Part shown: positions 8,425 through 16,563 of the stretch, one piece after another
How the letters are laid out: each line of letters begins with the position of its first letter
Numbering within the stretch: position 1 is the stretch's first letter
NCBI GenBank assembly: GCA_902789245.1
Contig: CADAND010000016.1
Location: 1-64,000 of the forward strand
DNA length: 64,000 bases
Reading direction: 5' to 3'
Source: an uncultured Bacteroidia bacterium
GTDB taxonomy: Bacteria; Bacteroidota; Bacteroidia; Bacteroidales; UBA932
Translations under genes and position numbers: made by a program
Notes under the pieces: generated by a model
What the model saw: the letters and a program-made list of their open reading frames with translations, nothing else
The model's database searches: none
What the model was told of the DNA's origin: nothing

Positions 8425-10494
8425 CTAGAGCGGCAGGAAGCTGACGCTGTCGCGGACGCCGGTATCGGAGACAAGCTCGAAGGTGGTCTCGGCGGAGCCC
8501 ATCTCCAGATCCTCGAACTTCCAGATGACGCCGGAGATCTCGCCGGACCCTTCCATCGTGCGGACGGGCTCCCCGTCGCGCAGCAGGGTCAGCGAGCGGG
8601 CGTTGGAGTAGGCCGTGAGGGTGAAGGTCGAGCCGGCGGGGCGCTTGCGGAGCCGCCGCTCGGAGATGTAGACCGTCTCCTCGGCGTCATTCCACCATGC
8701 CTTGTAGAGGTAGAAGACGTCCTTTTTCGTCTGCCTGTCACGCGTCACGAGACCCTTGTCGTTGGTGAACAGCCGCGCGGGATTCTCCACGTAGTTCACG
8801 CCGTCGTCCGAGTCGAGGAAGCCTTCTTTCCGGTCTGCGACCGGGAAGTCGAACAAAATCCAGAGCGAGGTGAAGTTGAGCCAGGGCATGGCGCAGATCT
8901 GCTGGACCTGCGACTCGTGGGCGCGGTTGCCGTAGGCCTCCATGTGGCGACGGTCGTCGGCGTAGCGGCGGATGTCCTCGGCGTTCCAGCTATGGCAGAA
9001 GGGGTTGATGCCCACGCCGTATTCCGACAGGTTGGTCACACCCATGTGGTCGTGGATCCACTGCATGGAGCCGGTCAGGCCGCTGAAATCATTGTATTCG
9101 TAGTACCAGCCGTGGTAGCGGTTTTCCGAGTAGTAATCCGCCTTGAGCTCGGTGTAGAAGTCGCGGGCGAAGACGCTGTCGTCGGTCAGGCCGACGGCGC
9201 GCGTCGGGTCGAGCGACTTGGCGTAGGCGTACAGCCGGGCGGTCTCGTCTACCGCGCGCCGGGCGTCGAGCCGGCCCTGGTAGACGGGCGTGTTGCCCCA
9301 GCTGTCGAGCTCGTTCCACATGCCCCAGAAGCAGATGGATGCGTGGTTGTAGAGGCTGGTGACCATCTCCCGCATCTGTTCGTGGATGTTGTCGAAATAG
9401 GCTTCCGTGGCTTGTTCTCCGCAGATGTTGACCCATGGAATCTCCGTCTGTACGATGATGCCCATGCGGTCGCAGAGCCGGAAGGCGTACTCGTTGTGCG
9501 GGTAGTGCGCCAGACGCAGGAAGTTGCAGCCCAGCTCGCGTACGACCTCGTAGTCACGGTCGATGTCCTCGCGGGTGAGCGCAGACGCGCGTCCGTCCAT
9601 GTCCTGGTGCATGCTCACGCCGCGCAGCGGGTAAGGTTTGCCGTTGAGCATGAATCCGTTGTCGCGGTCCAGGCTGAAGAAGCGGAAGCCCACCTGGGCG
9701 CGCGCGACGTCGCCGCGGATCCGGACTTCGACGGTGTAGAGATACGGGTCGCGGACGCCGTCCCAAAGGTGCGGGCGGTCCAGCGCGATGTCCGCGCAAA
9801 TGGGTGCGCCCTCGCCGGCCGGTACCGTGAGGCGCTGGCGCTCGCGCCAGACCACGCGGCCGGCGGCGTCCCGCAGGAGGACGGTCGCGCGGACCGTTTT
9901 CGCGCGCGGCGCGGCATTGACGATCCGTGCCTCCAGTCGGGCCTCCGCTCGCTCGGCCGAGACCGCCGTCTGCGTTAGGTGCAGGCGGTCGGGGCCATAG
10001 GCCGCCGGGCACAAGTACTGCCGGCCGAAGGTCAGCAGCGACACCGGGTTGTGCAGACCGTTGTTCTTATTAAAGTCGGAGGAAATGGGAATCATCTCCA
10101 GGTCCACGCTATTGTCGCAGACCACCTCCACGAGGTTCTCGCCGCGCTGCAGCATGTCCGTGAGGGGGACGGTGAAGGGGGTGTATCCGCCCTTGTGCGT
10201 GCGCGCCAGCTGGCCGTTCACGTAGACGTCAGCCGCCTGCGCGGCGCCCTCGAACTGCAGGAAAGCGGGGCGCGCGGGGTTCGCGCGGAACGTGCGGCGG
10301 TAGTGCGTCTGACCGCGGTAGTAGGCGGCCGAGCGGCCGTCCACGGCGTTGGTGCTGTGCGGCACCGTCACCGTCTCCCAGGAAGCCCCGTCCCGGGAAA
10401 ATTGCCACTGTTCCAGAGAAGTCGTACGCGCTTGGGCGGCAACGCCCAAGGCAAGGGCCGCGAGGGCCGTCAGTAGGTAGGAAAAAGCTCTCAT
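8425..10494 (-). CDS. Glycoside hydrolase family 2 (beta-galactosidase/glucuronidase type)
   Basis: The 689-residue protein has a Sec signal (MRAFSYLLTALAALALGVAAQA). It has the GH2 order: jelly-roll sugar-binding domain (about 25-165), immunoglobulin-like domain (about 170-270), then the TIM barrel. Signatures seen are FMLNGKPYPLRGVSMHQD (281-298), FLRLAHYPHNE (325-335), acid/base Glu395 in FWGMWNE and nucleophile Glu491 in LSEYG. A short beta domain ends the protein. It would remove a terminal beta-linked sugar in the periplasm or at the surface. Specificity cannot be read. The 140-base gap to the esterase gene downstream is large enough for a separate promoter. The start codon lies 5 bases from a -7 box, pointing to a leaderless mRNA. 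Confidence 0.9.
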   Translation of the reverse strand: MRAFSYLLTALAALALGVAAQARTTSLEQWQFSRDGASWETVTVPHSTNAVDGRSAAYYRGQTHYRRTFRANPARPAFLQFEGAAQAADVYVNGQLARTHKGGYTPFTVPLTDMLQRGENLVEVVCDNSVDLEMIPISSDFNKNNGLHNPVSLLTFGRQYLCPAAYGPDRLHLTQTAVSAERAEARLEARIVNAAPRAKTVRATVLLRDAAGRVVWRERQRLTVPAGEGAPICADIALDRPHLWDGVRDPYLYTVEVRIRGDVARAQVGFRFFSLDRDNGFMLNGKPYPLRGVSMHQDMDGRASALTREDIDRDYEVVRELGCNFLRLAHYPHNEYAFRLCDRMGIIVQTEIPWVNICGEQATEAYFDNIHEQMREMVTSLYNHASICFWGMWNELDSWGNTPVYQGRLDARRAVDETARLYAYAKSLDPTRAVGLTDDSVFARDFYTELKADYYSENRYHGWYYEYNDFSGLTGSMQWIHDHMGVTNLSEYGVGINPFCHSWNAEDIRRYADDRRHMEAYGNRAHESQVQQICAMPWLNFTSLWILFDFPVADRKEGFLDSDDGVNYVENPARLFTNDKGLVTRDRQTKKDVFYLYKAWWNDAEETVYISERRLRKRPAGSTFTLTAYSNARSLTLLRDGEPVRTMEGSGEISGVIWKFEDLEMGSAETTFELVSDTGVRDSVSFLPL

Positions 10495-10499
10495 GATTA

Positions 10500-10507
10500 C
10501 AAAGATA
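10500..10507 (-). promoter_or_regulatory. -7 promoter box TATCTTTG for the GH2 gene
   Basis: A perfect TAnnTTTG on the minus strand ends 5 bases before the ATG at 10494. Transcription should begin at or within a few bases of the start codon. The divergent box for the plus-strand gene lies 26 bases away. Confidence 0.75.
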
Positions 10508-10533
10508 CAAAAAGAATGAGATAATATTTTTAC

Positions 10534-10541
10534 TATCTTTG
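10534..10541 (+). promoter_or_regulatory. -7 promoter box TATCTTTG for the CxxCH propeller gene
   Basis: A perfect TAnnTTTG ends 5 bases before the ATG at 10547, predicting a leaderless or near-leaderless transcript. It is arranged back-to-back with the GH2 promoter. Confidence 0.75.
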
Positions 10542-10546
10542 AGGGT

Positions 10547-11869
10547 ATGAAAAAAATAGCGATAGCGGTTTGTCTCTTGGCGGCGGGGTGCGGACGGGTG
10601 CATTTCGCGGCGTCCGACGCGGTGCCGGAGATTTTCCCGGACTATGTGGGCGTGACGGTTCCCGAGACGATGGCCGCGCTCAGCTTTGAGATGGCCGACG
10701 GCCGGAAGCTGTCCTATACGTCGGAGCGGGTGGGGGACACGCTGTTCTTTCATGTAAAAGCCTGGAAGAAAGGCAGCAAGGAGGGTGTCGCGTACGCGCC
10801 CTTCAAGGTTTTCCTGTCGAAAGACGAGATCCCGCCGTACATCGCCTATCGCCTCATCGAACCCAACTACGAAGGCTGGCGCGACATGGGCATCTACGCC
10901 CGCGAGCTGGCCTCCTATAAAGAGACGGCCGTCGTGCGCAACAGCGCGAACGGCAGGGGCTGCGTGAACTGCCACAGCTTTGCCGGCGGGGACCCCGGCC
11001 GGATGATGTTCCACGCCCGCGGGGCTGGCGGCGGAACGGTCTTCCGGGACGGGGAGGAGCTCCGCCTGCTGAACCTGACCACCGTCGGCCCGAAGCGCCA
11101 GGGGACCTATCCCGCCTGGCACCCGGGCGGCCGCTACATCGCTTATTCGTCCAACTCCACCCAGCAGAGCTTCCCCATAGCGGGGTCGCAGCCGGTGGAG
11201 GTGTATGACCATTTCTCGGATATCATCCTGCTGGACACGCAGACGGACTCCGTGACGACGTGCCCGCATCTCTTCGGCGATGCGGAAATGGAGACCTTCC
11301 CCGCCTGGTCGCCCGACGGCGAAATCCTTTATTATTGCAGCGCTCCGCAGTCGGAGAAAGTGGCCGCGAACCGCGGCGATATCCGCTACGCCCTCAAGGC
11401 CATCCGCTTCCGCGACGGCGCATTTGAGGGGGAGCCCTGGACGGTCTTCGCCAGCGACAGCCTGTCGGTTTCTTTTCCCCGCGTGAGCGGGAAATGGCTG
11501 CTCTTCACCGCCTCCGCCTACGGGACCTTCCCGATCTGGCACCGCGAGGCGGACCTGTGGCTGCTGGACCTGGAGAGCGGCGCCCTGCGGCGCGTGGACG
11601 AGCTGGACAGCGAGGACACGGAGAGCTATCATTCCTGGTCGCCGAACGGCCGCTGGGTGGTCTTCTCCAGCCGACGCCTCGACGGCCGCTACACGCGCCT
11701 GTTCTTTGCGCATTTCGACGGCGAGGGCCATTTCAGCAAGCCTTTCCTGCTGCCGCAGCAGGATCCGCAGCACAATGTCCTGCGCCTGACTTCCTATAAT
11801 GTCCCGGAGTTCGTGGACGGCGATCCGGGGCAGCTTACCGATGCCGTCAGCAAGTTGTTCCAGCCATGA
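10547..11869 (+). CDS. TolB/PD40-type beta-propeller lipoprotein with a CxxCH motif
   Basis: The 440-residue product has a lipobox LLAAGC (Cys15). Residues 25-130 form a small N-terminal domain. Then GRGCVNCHSF carries Cys139-x-x-Cys142-His143, the covalent haem c motif. From about 165 onward there are repeated PD40/TolB-like blades: YPAWHPGGRYIAYSS, FPAWSPDGEILYYC, FPRVSGKWLLFTA, YHSWSPNGRWVVFSS. The protein thus looks like a surface or periplasmic propeller with a mono-haem or metal site inserted before it. Only one CxxCH is present and no haem-lyase gene is nearby. Its stop overlaps the start of the next membrane-protein gene (ATGA), so the two are translationally coupled. Function unknown; similar Bacteroidales proteins are, from memory, annotated as cytochrome-c-biogenesis or TolB-like. 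Confidence 0.8.
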   Translation: MKKIAIAVCLLAAGCGRVHFAASDAVPEIFPDYVGVTVPETMAALSFEMADGRKLSYTSERVGDTLFFHVKAWKKGSKEGVAYAPFKVFLSKDEIPPYIAYRLIEPNYEGWRDMGIYARELASYKETAVVRNSANGRGCVNCHSFAGGDPGRMMFHARGAGGGTVFRDGEELRLLNLTTVGPKRQGTYPAWHPGGRYIAYSSNSTQQSFPIAGSQPVEVYDHFSDIILLDTQTDSVTTCPHLFGDAEMETFPAWSPDGEILYYCSAPQSEKVAANRGDIRYALKAIRFRDGAFEGEPWTVFASDSLSVSFPRVSGKWLLFTASAYGTFPIWHREADLWLLDLESGALRRVDELDSEDTESYHSWSPNGRWVVFSSRRLDGRYTRLFFAHFDGEGHFSKPFLLPQQDPQHNVLRLTSYNVPEFVDGDPGQLTDAVSKLFQP

Positions 11870-13095
11870 AGAAGATCCTCCCGCCGCTGATTGTCTTTGC
11901 CGGGGCGTTCCTGGGAACGCTCCTGCTGCAGAAGAACAGCTTCGTGATGCAGGAGTATGACGGGCTGTTCCTGCTGAGCGGGGATTATTTCTCCGCGATG
12001 CTGCGCACGCCCTTCCCGGTCTCCGGGATCATCGGCGACTTCCTGACGCAGTTCTTCCGCTTCGGCGTTTACGCCCCGCTGATCGTGGCGGCAGGCGTGT
12101 GCCTGGCCTTCCTGCTGGTGCGGAGCATCCTGGGCCGCTTTGGTCTGCCCGGCGACCTGCCCGCCGCGGCGCTCAGCTGCGGGCTATGGGTCGCGGTCGC
12201 CTTCGCGCCCACGGCGCGGCGCGGCGTGGCCGTCGTGCTGATCCTGTGCCTGCTCTGGGCGCTGAGCCGGCTGCTCCCGAAACGGGACGCGCGCTGGCCG
12301 CTGCCGCTCTGGCTGAACCTCGCCGGGACGGCCCTGCTGGCCGCCGGCGCCTTTCTCTTCATCGCCCTGAACGGCACGCTCCAGGCGCGTGAGCGCATGG
12401 CGGCGGTGCGCGTGGCCGCGGTGAACGCCGACTGGGACCGCATCCTCTCCGTCGCCACCCCGGCTCGGACCGCCACGGAGCGGGAGCTGCTGCCGTACGC
12501 CTTCCTGGCGCTGGGCGAAAAGGGTCGGCTGGGCGACGAGCTCTATCGCTATCCCGTCCGCTCGCGGAGCGATTTCGACATGTCCGGACTGCCGGAAGGC
12601 TACGCGCACTACTTCTACAATGCGCTCCTGTACGGGACGCTGCAAGGCCCCAACGAGGCCGTCCACAGCGCTTTCCAGCTGGCCACCTACCAGGAGCACG
12701 GCCAGAGCTTCCTGGTTCTGCGCCGCCTGCTGGCGGACTATTACGCGATGGGCAATTACGCGCTGGCGAAGAAATACGCCGCGGTGCTCTCCCGGAGCAC
12801 CCTGCACGCGCAGTACGTGCGGCATTTTACGGAGCGGATGGCCGCCGGGACGCCGCGCGAGCCGGACAGCGTCGCCTTCAGGAAGGAGGTGCCGCTGATC
12901 ACCCGCGACCCGCTCTCGAACCTGGTCAAGCTGGGCGCGGGCGGCATCAACGCCCCGGCCTCGCTCGACCGGGTGCTGTGCTCGCTGCTGCTCGACGGGG
13001 ACCTGGATTCTTTCCGGACGGTGCTCGCCTCCGCGCGCGACCGCTATCCCGTGCTGCCGCGCTACTACCAGGAAGCCCTGGCCGGGGGACTATAA
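11866..13095 (+). CDS. Multi-spanning membrane protein (DUF6057-like), coupled to the propeller protein
   Basis: The 409-residue protein has about four to five hydrophobic segments in its first 170 residues (starting MKKILPPLIVFAGAFLGTLL, then VYAPLIVAAGVCLAFLLV, LSCGLWVAVAFA, VAVVLILCLLWALSRLL, LNLAGTALLAAGAFLFIAL). A soluble Arg/Ala-rich C-terminal half of 230 residues follows, with helical-repeat character (ALNADWDRIL-like and YYAMGNYALAKKYAAVL, resembling TPR packing). I recall such proteins as DUF6057 next to PD40 propeller genes in Bacteroidales; this assignment is unverified. The four-base ATGA overlap with the propeller gene says both are made in fixed ratio, perhaps as a membrane anchor or partner complex. 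Confidence 0.75.
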   Translation: MKKILPPLIVFAGAFLGTLLLQKNSFVMQEYDGLFLLSGDYFSAMLRTPFPVSGIIGDFLTQFFRFGVYAPLIVAAGVCLAFLLVRSILGRFGLPGDLPAAALSCGLWVAVAFAPTARRGVAVVLILCLLWALSRLLPKRDARWPLPLWLNLAGTALLAAGAFLFIALNGTLQARERMAAVRVAAVNADWDRILSVATPARTATERELLPYAFLALGEKGRLGDELYRYPVRSRSDFDMSGLPEGYAHYFYNALLYGTLQGPNEAVHSAFQLATYQEHGQSFLVLRRLLADYYAMGNYALAKKYAAVLSRSTLHAQYVRHFTERMAAGTPREPDSVAFRKEVPLITRDPLSNLVKLGAGGINAPASLDRVLCSLLLDGDLDSFRTVLASARDRYPVLPRYYQEALAGGL

Positions 13096-13135
13096 TACCG
13101 ACTTTTCCTCTCGCTTGTCTTCAAAATGCGGTGTA

Positions 13136-13169
13136 TTTGAGGACAGCGAGTGTTTTTTTGCTACCTTTG
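13136..13169 (+). promoter_or_regulatory. Promoter of the histidine phosphatase gene
   Basis: TTTG at 13136-13139 and TACCTTTG at 13162-13169 match the Bacteroidota -33/-7 pair with a 22-base spacer. The ATG follows at 13175, again leaving almost no leader. Confidence 0.6.
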
Positions 13170-13174
13170 ATGGT

Positions 13175-14437
13175 ATGAAAAAGATAGCGATTGCGATTTG
13201 TTTGCTCGGGGTGTGCGGCGCGATTCACGCGCAGCGCGACAGCCGCGCCGAAGTGATGGCCGACATCGAACGCGCCGGCGGCACCTATTACCTGTATCCC
13301 ATGGACCAGCCGGCCCCGACGCCGGCCCCCAAAGGCTACCAGCCGTTCTACGTCAGCCACGTCGGCCGGCACGGCTCCCGCTTTGCCCTGGGCAGCAAGA
13401 TCTATGAGGAGCTCCTCGAAATCTGGACCGGTGGGCATGAGCAAGGCTGGCTGACCCCGCAGGGAGAGGCCGTTTATGAAGCCTTTACCGCCCTGTATCC
13501 CAGCATCGCCCGCCGCGAGGGCAACCTGACCCACAAGGGGCAGGCGCAGCACCGCTACATCGCGTCGCAGATCTTTAAGAATTATCCCGCCGTCTTCAAG
13601 GGCCCGACCCGCGCCGAGGCCGTGTCCACGGTGTCGCACCGCGTCATCGTGAGCATGTTCTCCTTCCTGCGGGAACTGGACGCGCTGGACCGCGACTTCA
13701 GCTACGACGTCGACTACGGGCAGCCCTACCAGAGCTACCTGCTGCCGGACGTCATCGACTCGGACGCCGACCGGACCGAGCAGGCCGGTCAGAAGTTCGA
13801 CAGCTTCCTGGCGAGCATCCTGGCTGAGGGCGAGGTGGACCTCGAGGCCATGCTGGGCCGCTGGATATCCCAGCCGGATTCCCTGCTGCCGGACACCGAG
13901 GCCCGCCTGGATTTCTGCGACGGCATGCACACCTTCGTCTCCTCGCTGGACAACCTCGACGTCCCGGTCCCGGAGGTGTTCTATTCCCTGTTCTCCCCCG
14001 AAGAACGCTACGCCATCTGGCGCTTGGACAACTATGGTGCCTACGCGCTCCTCGGCCGCTCCCCGGACACGCAGAACCTGCGCGTCCAGGCCATGCAAGC
14101 TCTCTGGGACGACTTCCGCGACAAGGCCGAAGCTGACTGGGCGAACGGCGTCCAGCTCCGCCTGCGTTTCGCCCACGACTCGACCCTGATGCCGCTCCTG
14201 TCCCTGCTGGACGTGAACGGCATGGGCGCGCGCATCGAAGACCCTGCGCAGGTCGAGCAGTATTGGCGTAGCTTCGATATCCCGATGGCCTGCAACCTGC
14301 AGTTCATCTTCTTCAAGAGCAAAAAGAATCCCGACATCCTGGTCCAGGTCTTGCTGAACGGCCGCGAAGCGACGTTGCCGCTCCCCATGGCCGCCCCGGG
14401 CAGCTTCTATCGCTGGGACGAGGTCAAGAACCTGTAG
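13175..14437 (+). CDS. Secreted histidine acid phosphatase (branch 2, phytase-like)
   Basis: The start at 13175 gives MKKIAIAICLLGVCGAIHAQ, a Sec signal directly after a -7 box; an upstream in-frame ATG at 13115 would add 20 non-signal residues and overlap the promoter. The mature protein (about 400 residues) carries FYVSHVGRHGSRF with the nucleophile His66 of the RHG motif, and RFAHDSTLMPLL with the proton-donor His334-Asp335. These define histidine acid phosphatases (phytases, glucose-1-phosphatases, multiple inositol-polyphosphate phosphatases). It probably releases phosphate from organic phosphates in the periplasm. The substrate range is not readable. It stands alone between the propeller pair and the convergent S46 peptidase. 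Confidence 0.85.
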   Translation: MKKIAIAICLLGVCGAIHAQRDSRAEVMADIERAGGTYYLYPMDQPAPTPAPKGYQPFYVSHVGRHGSRFALGSKIYEELLEIWTGGHEQGWLTPQGEAVYEAFTALYPSIARREGNLTHKGQAQHRYIASQIFKNYPAVFKGPTRAEAVSTVSHRVIVSMFSFLRELDALDRDFSYDVDYGQPYQSYLLPDVIDSDADRTEQAGQKFDSFLASILAEGEVDLEAMLGRWISQPDSLLPDTEARLDFCDGMHTFVSSLDNLDVPVPEVFYSLFSPEERYAIWRLDNYGAYALLGRSPDTQNLRVQAMQALWDDFRDKAEADWANGVQLRLRFAHDSTLMPLLSLLDVNGMGARIEDPAQVEQYWRSFDIPMACNLQFIFFKSKKNPDILVQVLLNGREATLPLPMAAPGSFYRWDEVKNL

Positions 14438-16492
14438 CTAGAGATTCAGTTCGGCGAGGATGCGGTCGAAGTGCGCGTACTCGCGGAGGATCCACACCAC
14501 ATAGCGGATATCCACGTTCACGCTGCGGTTGTAGTCGGGCGTGAAGAGCATCTCGGACGCCAGCGACTCCTTGTTGCCGTCGAAGAGCAGGCCGATGATC
14601 TCGCCCCGGGCGTTGAGGATGGGGGAGCCGGAGTTGCCGCCGGTGCTGTCGTTGTTGGTGATGAAGTTGAGGCGCATCGTGGCGGGGGCCTTCTTCAGCG
14701 CGCCGAGCATGTCGGCGGGAAGGCAGAAATCGTATTCGTCCGGGTCGTGCTTGTCCAGCAGGCCGGCCGCGGTGCTGAAGTAGTCGCAGTGCACGGCGTC
14801 GCGCGGACGCAGGCCCATGACGCGGCCGTAGTTGACACGCATCGTGGAATTGGCGTCGGGGTAGGGGTTGCGTTTCAGATCCGTCTGCATGGCGAAGAGG
14901 GCGTGGGTGTAGTCACGCGTGAGTTCCGTGATGGTCGGGGTGCCCTCGGCCTCGCTGATGGCCTGGTTGTAGGTCACGATCTTCGTGTCCATGAAGAAGC
15001 GTACGAGCGGATCGTCGTCGTGCGCATCCAGGAAGGCCTTCATGTCGGCCTCCGGGTCCAGATAAACCGCAATCTGCGTGGGGTCGGAGAGCCAGCTGCC
15101 GTCCCAGAGGAAGGCGCACATGGCGTCGTACTGCTGGCCGAAGCGCGTTTTCATTTCCCGCTGGAAGGGCCCCAGCATGGCTTCATCCACATTCTCATAG
15201 AAGGTCTCCAGCGTGTAGCGGAAAAGCTCCCGCTCGACGCGGAGGTCGATCTGCTCGAAGTTGCGCGCCGAGGCGCGTCGCACGCCGGGCACCTTGCTCT
15301 CGCTGTAATTGCCCGCCAGTACGCTCGTTCGGGAGGCGACGGGCTCGATCTGGGTGCCGCGGATGAGGCATTCGCGGAAATACTGCACGTTCTTCTCCGG
15401 GCCGGCCACGCGTGCGTAGCGCTCGCGTAGGGCTCCCGCCGGGTCGCCGAATTGCGCCCGCCGCGCCGGATCGGCGTCGAGCCAGGCGTCCAGCTCCGCC
15501 TCCAGAAGACGTTTCTCGTCCGCCACGCGGAAGCGCTTGTAGCACTGCAGTTCGCCCAGGTAGAGCTCCTGCGCGTTGGAGAGGTTGAAGAAATAATTGG
15601 AATACTTGCGCCGCACCTCGGGGTCGCGGTTCATCCATTTCTTGATAATGTCCATGCGGGCGCCGCGGATTCGGGTCTGGATGGGAAGCTCCACGCCCGT
15701 CATGAAATCCGCCTTGGCGGAAGAGGCGTAGCGGTCCGTGCTGCCGGGGAAGCCGATCAGGGTGGTCTTGCTGCCTTCGCGGTAGCCCTTCAGGGAGATT
15801 TTCAGGTATTTGTCGGCCCGGAGCGGGACGTTCTCGGGCGCATACTTCGCCGCGCTGCCGTCGGGGGCGGTGTAGATGCGCAGCAGGGCGAAATCGCCCT
15901 TGTGCTGCGGCCACTCCCAGTTGTCCACGTCGCCGCCGAAAGCACCCACCTGGGCGGGCGGGGCGCCGACGAGGCGGACGTCGTTGTATTCCTCGTAGAG
16001 GGAAATGTAGTAGCGGTCGCCGCGCCAGGCGCTGCTGAGCGAGGCCACGTAGCCGGTTTTCTCCTGGTAGCGCTTCTCCAGGATGCCGCTCAGGCGGCGC
16101 ATCATCATCGCGTTGCTGCGCTTGACGGTGCCGTCCGCGAAGAGCTGCTCCACCTCGTCGGTCACGTCCACGGTGCCGCGCAGGAACTGCACGCTGCGCC
16201 CGGGGATGGGGATTTCCTCCTCCAGGCTGCGGGCCCAGAACCCTTCCTCGAGGTAGTTGTGATCGTCGTCGCCCAGCTCGAAAACGTCCGAGTAGGCGAC
16301 GTGGTGGTTGGTGATGACCAGGCCCTGGCTGGAGATGAGGCTGCCCGTGCCCATGAAATCGATGGATACCACGCAGCCGCTCAGCTCGGCCGTTTTCTTG
16401 TCCACAGAGGGAATCATCCACATGCCTTCGTCCGCCAGCGCCGTCGCGCAGAGGGCGAAAATCATAATTAATGATGAAAATAAGCGCTTCAT
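14438..16492 (-). CDS. S46-family dipeptidyl-peptidase, DPP7-type
   Basis: The start at 16492 (MKRLFSSLIMIFALCATALA) is chosen because it begins a signal peptide and sits behind a -7 box. The product has 684 residues, usual for S46. Catalytic elements are GLVITNHHVAY (His), FGGDVDNWEWP (Asp) and NDSTGGNSGSPI (Ser, near the C-terminus). Eighteen residues after the catalytic Ser, the S1-pocket position is Gly (GLLFDGN); in the family Gly at this place goes with hydrophobic P1 preference (DPP7) and Arg with Asp/Glu preference (DPP11). It would release dipeptides from peptides in the periplasm, a main nutrition route of asaccharolytic Bacteroidales. It is divergent from a TonB receptor/M16 locus that may use the products. 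Confidence 0.9.
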   Translation of the reverse strand: MKRLFSSLIMIFALCATALADEGMWMIPSVDKKTAELSGCVVSIDFMGTGSLISSQGLVITNHHVAYSDVFELGDDDHNYLEEGFWARSLEEEIPIPGRSVQFLRGTVDVTDEVEQLFADGTVKRSNAMMMRRLSGILEKRYQEKTGYVASLSSAWRGDRYYISLYEEYNDVRLVGAPPAQVGAFGGDVDNWEWPQHKGDFALLRIYTAPDGSAAKYAPENVPLRADKYLKISLKGYREGSKTTLIGFPGSTDRYASSAKADFMTGVELPIQTRIRGARMDIIKKWMNRDPEVRRKYSNYFFNLSNAQELYLGELQCYKRFRVADEKRLLEAELDAWLDADPARRAQFGDPAGALRERYARVAGPEKNVQYFRECLIRGTQIEPVASRTSVLAGNYSESKVPGVRRASARNFEQIDLRVERELFRYTLETFYENVDEAMLGPFQREMKTRFGQQYDAMCAFLWDGSWLSDPTQIAVYLDPEADMKAFLDAHDDDPLVRFFMDTKIVTYNQAISEAEGTPTITELTRDYTHALFAMQTDLKRNPYPDANSTMRVNYGRVMGLRPRDAVHCDYFSTAAGLLDKHDPDEYDFCLPADMLGALKKAPATMRLNFITNNDSTGGNSGSPILNARGEIIGLLFDGNKESLASEMLFTPDYNRSVNVDIRYVVWILREYAHFDRILAELNL

Positions 16493-16497
16493 ACCCT

Positions 16498-16505
16498 CAA
16501 AGGTA
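16498..16505 (-). promoter_or_regulatory. -7 promoter box TACCTTTG of the S46 peptidase gene
   Basis: Minus-strand TACCTTTG ends 5 bases before the ATG at 16492. The box-to-ATG sequence (TACCTTTGAGGGTATG) is nearly the same as at 10534, showing a recurrent leaderless promoter layout. Confidence 0.7.
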
Positions 16506-16563
16506 GTACACTTTTTCCATTTTTTCACTTAATTTGTAATTCCTTATAGAAGTGTATCTCCGA

